From NCBI GenBank assembly GCA_028532855.1, contig JAQQAL010000024.1:62001-126000 (forward strand): a DNA stretch of 64,000 bases, given 5' to 3'. Shown in pieces: positions 1 through 7,067 of the stretch (position 1 is the first letter of the stretch; each line of letters starts with the position of its first letter). A program made the position numbers and the translations under genes. Origin of the DNA: Candidatus Thalassospirochaeta sargassi. Lineage in GTDB: Bacteria; Spirochaetota; Spirochaetia; UBA9216. Under the pieces are notes generated by a model, which was given only the letters and a program-made list of their open reading frames with translations, was not told the DNA's origin and ran no database searches.

Positions 1-36
1 CTCACGGCTAAAAGATAACCGAGACGGGTAATATCG

Positions 37-1152
37 TCAATGATCGGGCTTAGGATTAAGATCCGGGTGAGGGTATACAACACCTATGCGCAATTCAGGC
101 TGTTCAAGCGGATCTTCTGGTCTGAGTTTAATATGTATGTTCTCACGTGGAAAACTGCATGAATCCCTTTTTATGAACTTGGTATCAAGCATTATTTTTT
201 CTTTCGGCCTGTCGGGGTTTTCTATTGTTTTAATAAGTATATCGACGGCTTTCTCTCCGATTTCTTCAAGCGGCTGCTTCATTGTTGATAGCGGCGGGGT
301 GAGGTATCCGGAGTAGGTTATATCATTATATCCGAAAATAGATAGATCCCTTGGAATCTTGAGTTTATTCAATCCAGCCTGGCGCATTATACCAAGAGCC
401 ATATGGTCGTTGGCGCAGAATATGGCGGTTGGAGGATCCTTGAGTCCGAAAAAATAATTAAAAGCCCGGACACCGCTTTCAGGATGCCAGTTTCCATAAT
501 AGACCAGTCTTTTGTCGACATCAATCTTATTATCTTTCAGTGCCTCGGTATATCCGTCAATCCTGTCGCGTCCGCAGATAAGTGTCGTACTGCCTGTTAC
601 CATTCCGATTCTTTTATGTCCGAGGCTGATGAGGTAGTTTACCGCTTCTTTTGCACCCTTCAGATTATCTGCGTCTATATAGTTGATATCCAGCTCTTCA
701 TCCCTGCTGTAAACAACCACTGAAGGGACATTATCCGTGATTAACTTTTTCATCAGCCATTGATCCACTGAAGGTGCAAGGACAATTACACCGTCAACCT
801 TGCGCTCCTTGTAAAGCTGTGAATAGTCAGACGCACTCTTGAATGAGCTCGGCAGTTTAAATACGAGATGATAGCCCATTTTGTCGATATTTCGTTCCAG
901 GCTGGATATAAGATCAAGAAAGTAAGGGGCTACATTCATGAATTCAGCATGAGGTATGACAATTCCAATTCCGTCGGTTTTATTATTGTTGAGCGCTCTT
1001 GCAGCTGCGTTAGGATAATAGCCCAGTTCTTCTATAGCTTTGAGGACTTTTTGTCTGGTTTCTTCTTTGACGTTTTCTTTGCCGTTTATAACCCTCGACA
1101 CCGTCATGAAAGATACATTTGCAAGTTTTGCAACATCGGATTGTGAAGGCAT
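37..1152 (-). CDS. LacI-family transcriptional regulator
   Basis: DNA-binding regulator of the LacI/GalR family, 371 aa. Residues about 1-50 form the LacI helix-turn-helix and hinge (SDVAKLANVSFMTVSRVING, then the YYPNAAARAL hinge helix). Residues about 60-335 are a periplasmic-binding-protein-like sensor domain. The last 35 or so residues are a proline-rich tail that makes it somewhat longer than the usual 330-340 aa. The start is supported by a GGAGGG Shine-Dalgarno just upstream on the minus strand. It is divergent from a hexokinase gene, so control of sugar use is a reasonable inference, but the effector sugar cannot be read from the sequence. Confidence 0.9.
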   Translation of the reverse strand: MPSQSDVAKLANVSFMTVSRVINGKENVKEETRQKVLKAIEELGYYPNAAARALNNNKTDGIGIVIPHAEFMNVAPYFLDLISSLERNIDKMGYHLVFKLPSSFKSASDYSQLYKERKVDGVIVLAPSVDQWLMKKLITDNVPSVVVYSRDEELDINYIDADNLKGAKEAVNYLISLGHKRIGMVTGSTTLICGRDRIDGYTEALKDNKIDVDKRLVYYGNWHPESGVRAFNYFFGLKDPPTAIFCANDHMALGIMRQAGLNKLKIPRDLSIFGYNDITYSGYLTPPLSTMKQPLEEIGEKAVDILIKTIENPDRPKEKIMLDTKFIKRDSCSFPRENIHIKLRPEDPLEQPELRIGVVYPHPDLNPKPDH

Positions 1153-1234
1153 ATGATCCCTCCGGGTAAAATAATTCAGGTTAAATATTGATTTTTACAA
1201 AATATTTATTCATTATACCTTAAAAGGAAGGGTT
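1153..1234. promoter_or_regulatory. Divergent lacI/hexokinase control region with AT-rich dyad
   Basis: The 82-bp spacer between the divergent genes contains an inverted repeat TAAATATT (1182-1189) / AATATTTA (1201-1208) with an 11-bp spacer. It could be an operator for the LacI-type regulator, but it is AT-rich and lacks the central CG typical of many LacI sites, so the call is tentative. A possible hexokinase -35 (TTGATT, 1188-1193) overlaps it. Confidence 0.35.
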
Positions 1235-2545
1235 ATGAAAGAAAAAGAGCTAGATGTTATAGAATTTTTAGATAAGAATCATATTAGTCTCGATTCATAC
1301 AATTTCAGAGAAAACCTGTACCTCTATCTGAAAGAAATGGAGAAGGGGTTGAATGATACTGCCAGTATGCCTATGCTTCCGACCTATATTGAGGACAGCG
1401 GTGAGCTGCCGGTGGATGAACCGGTTCTTGTTCTAGATGCCGGTGGAACTAATTTTAGAGCCGCTCTTGTTACTTTTACTGCCCAAAAAGAGCCGGTGAT
1501 CAGCCGATTCAGGAAGAGGGGAATGCCCGGTTTTGAAAAAGAGCTCAATCGGGAGGAGTTTTTTGGAGAATTTGCTGATTTTATTCTAGAGTTGGCTCCG
1601 GAAGTTGAGACAATCGGATTCTGCTTTTCATATCCTATGAGCAAGACCGCCGACAAGGACGGCAGATTGCTCGGGTTCAGCAAGGAAATAAAGGCTGCAG
1701 AGGTTGTCGGTGAAATGATAGGCCGCGGTGTGCTTGAAGCCCTTGAAGCCCGGGGGGTAGCCAATATCAGGAAGATTGTCCTTCTTAATGACACCATTGC
1801 AACCCTGCTAGCCGGAAAGGCTCAGATGACTGATGATGTAGACGGTTTCATCGGGCTTATCTACGGCACAGGATTTAATGCCTGCTATAATGAAAAAAAC
1901 ATAAATATCGGGAAGGTTGAAGGACTTATACCCGGGGGCAGTCAATTGATTAATATGGAGACAGGATCATGTTCTATCCTGCCGTCCGGGCCTCTCGATA
2001 GCCGTTTCCGTGATACAACTGCCAGGCCTGATGCTTATGTGCTTGAAAAAATGATTTCCGGCGGGTATCTGGGCCCTCTGTGGTTTTTTGTAATGAGAGA
2101 GGCCTCTGCTGCAGGATGTTTCAGTGATAAATTCAGGGAGGCACTTGATGCTGCATCAAAAAAAAACATGGCCGCTGCTTGCGATGCTTCAGATTTAAGC
2201 CGCTTTTTGTCAGACGGTGTTTTACCCGAGCCTCTTGAAGGAAGGGGGAGTAAGCAGGATATTGAAGACGCATTAATATTGAGCCGGGCTATAACCTCAA
2301 GGGCCGCTTATCTTGCGGCCCTGGTCATAACCGCAATAATAATTAAGAGCGGAAAAGGCCGGACTGCTGAGAAACCTATAGGGCTCTGTATTGACGGTAC
2401 AACCTTCTGGAAACTTCACGGGTTAAAAGAAGATGTCTTTAAGAATCTTGAAAAATTCGCTTTTGAAGAGGGCCTGTATTACAAGGTCATCCAGATAGAA
2501 AATGCCCCGGTCATAGGCGCGGCTGTTGCAGGGCTGACCAACTAA
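1235..2545 (+). CDS. Hexokinase (eukaryote-type HK family)
   Basis: ATP-dependent hexose kinase, 436 aa, cytoplasmic, first step of glycolysis. It carries the actin-fold sugar-kinase motifs of the eukaryotic hexokinase family rather than the bacterial ROK/Glk type: phosphate-1 loop DAGGTNFR (68-75), sugar-binding FCFSYPMSK (129-137) followed by GRLLGFSK, LLNDTIATLLAG with the catalytic Asp (about 183-194), phosphate-2 GLIYGTGFNACY (207-218), and an adenosine-site-like GLCIDGTTF near residue 385. The start has a strong AAGGAAGGG Shine-Dalgarno. It is divergent from a LacI regulator and overlaps the next convergent gene by 4 bp at its 3' end. Hexokinases of this type are known in treponemes. 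Sugar specificity cannot be told from the sequence. Confidence 0.9.
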   Translation: MKEKELDVIEFLDKNHISLDSYNFRENLYLYLKEMEKGLNDTASMPMLPTYIEDSGELPVDEPVLVLDAGGTNFRAALVTFTAQKEPVISRFRKRGMPGFEKELNREEFFGEFADFILELAPEVETIGFCFSYPMSKTADKDGRLLGFSKEIKAAEVVGEMIGRGVLEALEARGVANIRKIVLLNDTIATLLAGKAQMTDDVDGFIGLIYGTGFNACYNEKNINIGKVEGLIPGGSQLINMETGSCSILPSGPLDSRFRDTTARPDAYVLEKMISGGYLGPLWFFVMREASAAGCFSDKFREALDAASKKNMAAACDASDLSRFLSDGVLPEPLEGRGSKQDIEDALILSRAITSRAAYLAALVITAIIIKSGKGRTAEKPIGLCIDGTTFWKLHGLKEDVFKNLEKFAFEEGLYYKVIQIENAPVIGAAVAGLTN

Positions 2546-4614
2546 TCGATATATAGTGGTTGGGGTGTTGCTATTTCGTATCCCTGTGCGAAATCGACAC
2601 CGATTTCTTCAAGCATTTGAATTATCCTGGCGTTACATACGAACTCGGCTATGGTTTTCTTGCCCATGATCTGTCCCATGTTGTTAATGGCCTCAACCAT
2701 TGCCCGGTTTTCGTCATCTTCATGCATGTTTTTAACAAAAACACCGTCTATCTTCAGATAATCTACCGGAAGATTTTTCAGGTAATTGAACGAGGAAAAT
2801 CCACTGCCGAAATCATCAAGAGCAAAGGAGCAGCCTGTCTGTTTCAGATCATTTATAAATTCATGAGCTGAAGACATATTTGTGATCGCCGCAGTTTCCG
2901 TTATCTCAAAGCAGATTGTACTGGGAGAAATACCGGTTCGTGTAAACTCCTTCTTAATAAACTCCTGTATACTTTCATCCGACATTGACTGGGCGGAAAG
3001 GTTGACTGAAAGTTCTTTGATATCAGTCAGTCTGCCATTGGCTATATTTTTTAGATGAAGTTCAATCGACTGTCTTATTACCCATCGGTCAATCTGCGGC
3101 ATAATATTGTACCGCTCAGCTGCGGGTATGAAATCAGCCGGCATGACAATGTTGCCTTCCTCATCGCGCATCCTTATAAGGATTTCTCCCTTACTGTAAT
3201 CGGCACTGCCTCCACTCAAGGGGCGTATTTCCTGTATATAAAGCTCGAAACGGTTTTCATCAAGGGCTTTCGAGAGTTTACTCACCCATTCCATTTCCCC
3301 TCTGCGCTGTGTGAACTGACTTTCTTCCTGTTCATAAAGCTTTATCCGGTTTCCTCCTTCTTCCTTTGCAAGAAGACAGGCATCGTCGGCTTCAGCAAGC
3401 ACTTCCGAAACGTTTTTAGAATCTTCCCTGATGAGGGTGACACCTATGCTTGTGTCGAAAGCGAAGACCTTGCCCTCCCAATCCAGCTTGTTTTTGTGAA
3501 ACGCCTCATGAAGGATCTGTATTTTTTTTGTTACTTCTCTCTTGTTTTTTGCCTTCACAATAAGGCCGAATTGATCACCGCCCAGTCTTGCGCTGTAATC
3601 AGCTTTATCTGAAAAGTTTTTGATTATTGATGAGATTTCCTCGAGCATGGTGTCTGCGGTGGAATGTCCACAGGTATCATTTATGATCTTGAATCTGTCA
3701 ATATCGATGTATGCGAGGGCATATATTTCTTCGCTGTTCTTCTGCTTTTCGATTATTTTTTCAAGGACGAGTGAAAAATTATCCCGGTTTGACAACCCTG
3801 TCAGTTTATCATGACTTGTATGATAGGCTACTGCTTCGGATAGTTTTTTGACGGTTGTCATATCGCGGATAGCAAGAACAAGCCCTTCAAAATCCCCGTT
3901 CTTATCTGTTATTGATGAAAGGCTTCCTTCTACCTGAAGCTTCTCGCCGAATCTATTAGCTAGATAGCAGCTTTTAAAGGTGAAGGGGCGGTTTCGCTGT
4001 ATAGATGCTTTTGCTCCCGGCAGAGCCATTTTCGTATGACCGCTCTCGCTCATATCCTCTAGTTCGATGATGTCAGCAATATATTTACCAATTACCTCAG
4101 CTTCGCTCCAGCCGGTAATTTTTTCTGCGATGGGATTAAGCAGGCTGATCTTTTCGTCGGTTGACGTGGCTATGATACCGTCACCGATTGAATGCAGAAT
4201 GGCAGTGGACCATCGCTGCTGTCGTTTCAGTTGCTTATCAACCCTGTACTTGTAAAGCGAAATATCAATGGTGGTGTATAGTTCTTTATCTTTAAAAGGT
4301 TTTAGGATATATCCTGAAGGCTCGGCGACCTTGGCCCTTTCAAGAGTTTTTTCATCCGAATAAGCGGTAAGAAATATGACCGGAATGGCGTACTCGTTTT
4401 TGATAATTGTAGCGGTTTCGATACCGTCAATATCGCCCACGAGCATAATGTCCATAAGGATGATATCAGGTGAATGCTGATTAACCATATCAATGGCCTG
4501 ATTACCGGCAGCGGCAATACCAACGACACGGTAGCCGAAGCGCTCGAGACGGCGTTGCAGATCAATAGCGATTATTCTTTCGTCTTCAACAACAAGTATT
4601 TTCTCATTTTTCAT
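2542..4614 (-). CDS. Response regulator with PAS, GGDEF and EAL domains
   Basis: Cyclic-di-GMP signalling protein, 690 aa from the ATG at 4614. An upstream extension to 4797 would run into the divergent dGTPase gene and lacks homologous sequence, so I reject it. Order: receiver domain (1-120; phospho-Asp D55, Lys105), PAS (about 135-260), GGDEF (265-430), EAL (440-690). The diguanylate-cyclase signature reads GGDQF (345-349), with Gln in place of the second acidic residue, so cyclase activity is doubtful. The phosphodiesterase half keeps EIL (477-479), the NLS motif, CFEITE and DDFGSGFSS (600-608), but the usual AEGVE loop reads AEFVC (656-660). No sensor kinase is adjacent. It probably acts as a phosphodiesterase or c-di-GMP sensor. 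Confidence 0.85.
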   Translation of the reverse strand: MKNEKILVVEDERIIAIDLQRRLERFGYRVVGIAAAGNQAIDMVNQHSPDIILMDIMLVGDIDGIETATIIKNEYAIPVIFLTAYSDEKTLERAKVAEPSGYILKPFKDKELYTTIDISLYKYRVDKQLKRQQRWSTAILHSIGDGIIATSTDEKISLLNPIAEKITGWSEAEVIGKYIADIIELEDMSESGHTKMALPGAKASIQRNRPFTFKSCYLANRFGEKLQVEGSLSSITDKNGDFEGLVLAIRDMTTVKKLSEAVAYHTSHDKLTGLSNRDNFSLVLEKIIEKQKNSEEIYALAYIDIDRFKIINDTCGHSTADTMLEEISSIIKNFSDKADYSARLGGDQFGLIVKAKNKREVTKKIQILHEAFHKNKLDWEGKVFAFDTSIGVTLIREDSKNVSEVLAEADDACLLAKEEGGNRIKLYEQEESQFTQRRGEMEWVSKLSKALDENRFELYIQEIRPLSGGSADYSKGEILIRMRDEEGNIVMPADFIPAAERYNIMPQIDRWVIRQSIELHLKNIANGRLTDIKELSVNLSAQSMSDESIQEFIKKEFTRTGISPSTICFEITETAAITNMSSAHEFINDLKQTGCSFALDDFGSGFSSFNYLKNLPVDYLKIDGVFVKNMHEDDENRAMVEAINNMGQIMGKKTIAEFVCNARIIQMLEEIGVDFAQGYEIATPQPLYID

Positions 4615-4684
4615 TTGTTGACCATTCCACTGATAATGATATAAACTTTGATCGCAAAAAGCAATAAAGTTTTCAGGATTTTTT

Positions 4685-5821
4685 ATGAACAGCCTTTTTT
4701 TTGAAAATTCTATTCCTAATTCCGAGCTGACAGCAAGGAAAACGTCACGGAACAGGGATCTCCGCACTTCATACTTCAGGGACACAACCGCCATCATTCA
4801 TTCCTACCCGTTCAGACGGCTGAAACATAAAACACAGGTGTTTTTTTCACCCCACAATGATCATATCTGTACGAGAATAGAACATGTAATGCATGTTGCT
4901 TCAATTGCCGCAACCATCTGCAGGGCGCTTGATCTTGATGCAGATCTGGCCTGGGCCATAGGCATAGGTCATGATCTGGGACACACCCCCTTCGGGCATG
5001 TAGGTGAGACCATCCTTGCCTCAATGATGAAAGAGCATGGTGGTTTTAAGCATGAAATATACTCGCTGCGGGTTGTAGATTATCTTGCTAATTACGGCAA
5101 GGGGCTGAACCTTACCTACGCAGTCCGTGACGGAATTTTAAATCACTGCGGCGAAAAATTTGAACAGTCTATTGTGCCCGACCCTTCGGTCAAGGAGCTC
5201 TCGCTTATAAGCAACCGCGAGAATTATCCCGCTACCTGGGAGGGGGTAATAGTACGGATGTCGGATAAAATTGCCTACATGGGCCGCGATTTTGAAGATG
5301 CCCTGCAGCTTAAAATTATCAGTAAGGATGAGCTTTCCCGGGATGTGCGTGAGCTTCTCGGAACAAGCAACAGCGAGATTATAGATACAATGGTGAATGA
5401 TCTTATTACTACCTCGCTTGAGACGGGCCGGGTGGGTTTCTCTGACGAGATATTCGCAGCAATGCTGAAGCTGAAGGAGTTCAATTACAGCCGTATTTAT
5501 AAAAATCCCCGGTTGTCGTCATATCATCGTTATTTTGAAAGGGTGTTAACTACTTTGCAGAATTATCTGCAGGATCTTTTCGAGGTGGCTGGTGAGGATG
5601 ATACTGTATATAAGGCGGAAAATAACTTTCTTGCTGCACGATTTAGTGATTATTACCGTAAGATGAAACCATTTTATGAAGAAGTAGACGGCGGAACGGA
5701 AAGGGTAGTCTTTGATTATATTGCCGGTATGACTGATAACTATGCCTTAAGCTGTGTTAATGAAATAATGATACCGAGAAAATTCGAGTATCAGTTTAAT
5801 GAAATATTTCTAAATGAATAA
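4685..5821 (+). CDS. dgt: dGTPase-like HD-domain phosphohydrolase
   Basis: Deoxyguanosinetriphosphate triphosphohydrolase-like protein, 378 aa, which in the family cleaves dNTPs to nucleoside and tripolyphosphate. The HD metal site is clear: RIEHVMHV (first His), GIGHDLGHTPFGHVGE (His-Asp pair and following helix) and a later ILNHCGE. An AGGA element sits six bases before the ATG. The gene faces the anaerobic ribonucleotide reductase operon with only 3 bp between the two stop codons, so dNTP synthesis and dNTP removal genes are neighbours, though not co-transcribed. It could equally be a broad dNTPase. Confidence 0.85.
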   Translation: MNSLFFENSIPNSELTARKTSRNRDLRTSYFRDTTAIIHSYPFRRLKHKTQVFFSPHNDHICTRIEHVMHVASIAATICRALDLDADLAWAIGIGHDLGHTPFGHVGETILASMMKEHGGFKHEIYSLRVVDYLANYGKGLNLTYAVRDGILNHCGEKFEQSIVPDPSVKELSLISNRENYPATWEGVIVRMSDKIAYMGRDFEDALQLKIISKDELSRDVRELLGTSNSEIIDTMVNDLITTSLETGRVGFSDEIFAAMLKLKEFNYSRIYKNPRLSSYHRYFERVLTTLQNYLQDLFEVAGEDDTVYKAENNFLAARFSDYYRKMKPFYEEVDGGTERVVFDYIAGMTDNYALSCVNEIMIPRKFEYQFNEIFLNE

Positions 5822-5824
5822 TTA

Positions 5825-6526
5825 TCAGTTATTGTATCTGAGTACGCAGTTGATATTAGCAGATTCGAACATTGCCTGAAGATTATCTAGATATGCCGGC
5901 TCTGGTGCAAGAACCTCTGAATAAGCCGGATCAAGGGTGTTGCCCGGCCTGAAACCCTGAAGAACATAATCTGTTTCGCCTTCAATTAACTTGATAATAT
6001 CTTTGATAACATCTTCCGAAACAAAGCCCGGCACAACAGTCGTTCTAAAGTGATGGGCAATCCCCGATTCTTTGATCAGGTTAATTGATTCCTGTATTCT
6101 ACCGGCAAGTTCTGATGCGTTGCCTGAAAAGCCGAGTCTTCGGTATTGATTAAGCGAGGTTTTTATGTCCATCGCTATGTAATCTGCTTTAAGGCCGCGT
6201 AGTTTATCGGGAAGGGTTCCGTTTGTATCCACTTTGACTTCCAAACCTATTGAATGTATATCAGCAATATTTTGCGGAAGATCATCATGTAAAAGCGGTT
6301 CTCCGCCGGTGATACAGACTCCGCCAAGTAGGTGAGCACGCTTTTGCAGGTAGTCAGTAATTTGCTTCCAATTATAGAGATCAGGTATTTCCGCCCCTGT
6401 AACAAAATCGGGATTATGGCAGTATGGACAGCGGAGGTTGCATCCCCGGGTAAATACCGTTGCGGCAACCTTACCCGGGTAGTCAATTAATGTAGTTTTA
6501 TTAAGTCCGTAGAGCTTTTCGCTCAA
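5825..6526 (-). CDS. nrdG: Anaerobic ribonucleotide reductase activating protein
   Basis: Radical-SAM activase, 233 aa, that generates the glycyl radical on class III ribonucleotide reductase. The [4Fe-4S] motif CNLRCPYC (C29, C33, C36) follows TTLIDYPGKVAATVFTRG, and the SAM-binding GGEP is at 74-77. At 233 aa it is longer than the E. coli enzyme (about 154 aa) and resembles the longer NrdG/PflA-like form common in Clostridia and spirochaetes. It is the last gene of the nrdR-nrdD operon, and its ATG overlaps the stop codon of the gene before it by 4 bp, indicating translational coupling. Its substrate here would be the glycyl loop encoded by that preceding gene. Confidence 0.92.
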   Translation of the reverse strand: MSEKLYGLNKTTLIDYPGKVAATVFTRGCNLRCPYCHNPDFVTGAEIPDLYNWKQITDYLQKRAHLLGGVCITGGEPLLHDDLPQNIADIHSIGLEVKVDTNGTLPDKLRGLKADYIAMDIKTSLNQYRRLGFSGNASELAGRIQESINLIKESGIAHHFRTTVVPGFVSEDVIKDIIKLIEGETDYVLQGFRPGNTLDPAYSEVLAPEPAYLDNLQAMFESANINCVLRYNN

Positions 6527-7053
6527 ATCGTGACCTTCTCGAAAAGGGTATTGAGTTCGCGCACGTCGCTTGCTCTGTACATCTCTTTGCCTTCTTCATC
6601 ATGAAATATTACAGTTGGGGATGAGAAAATCTGGTATTCAGCAGCTTTTGCAAACCCCTCTTTCTCATCAACGTTTACTGCCGTTCCTTCAATTTGAAAA
6701 CCCTCAAGCCAGTTCTTCACCGGGGGGCAGTTCGGGCATGTTGTGCGGAAAAAGTAGTAATAACCTGCGGGTTCTGCTGTTGCTCCGGACAGAACCGCCC
6801 TCTGTGGTTCCGGTGCTTCATTGAAAGAGGCTGTACTTATAATTGTTTCTGCCGCTTCTCTTATTGAAGGTTTACCCGGCTGTGTGAATAGCTTTCTCTG
6901 ATTATATTCATCGCGTTTACCCTTGTTCCAGTTTTTCACGGAACGATAGTATCCCACTATTCTTGTATACACTTCAGTGTCTGTGCCCTTTACAGTCATC
7001 ATTCTTTCTTTAAGTTCTTTGATCTCGTTGTCAATAATCTCAATAGTTCTCAT
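6523..7053 (-). CDS. Separate NrdD glycyl-radical loop fused to a thioredoxin-like domain
   Basis: 176-aa protein with two parts. Residues about 1-20 form an amphipathic helix. Residues 25-56 (TEVYTRIVGYYRSVKNWNKG, then RKLF) match the extreme C-terminus of class III reductases, with G34 in the RIVGY motif as the predicted radical glycine. Residues about 95-176 are a thioredoxin/glutaredoxin-like domain with the redox pair C106-P-N-C109 and a cis-Pro motif SSPTV. The preceding nrdD lacks this loop. It has its own GGGAG Shine-Dalgarno six bases before ATG and starts 14 bp after the nrdD stop, so it is an independent product and not a frameshift artefact. Inference: it docks on NrdD to complete the active site while carrying the dithiol reductant. 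No assigned gene name is known to me. Confidence 0.85.
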   Translation of the reverse strand: MRTIEIIDNEIKELKERMMTVKGTDTEVYTRIVGYYRSVKNWNKGKRDEYNQRKLFTQPGKPSIREAAETIISTASFNEAPEPQRAVLSGATAEPAGYYYFFRTTCPNCPPVKNWLEGFQIEGTAVNVDEKEGFAKAAEYQIFSSPTVIFHDEEGKEMYRASDVRELNTLFEKVTI

Positions 7054-7067
7054 TTTTTTCTCCCAGT

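Noticed and set aside
4615-4797. Extended N-terminus of the GGDEF-EAL protein
   Set aside because: The extension overlaps the divergent dGTPase gene, and the receiver domain begins exactly at the ATG at 4614.
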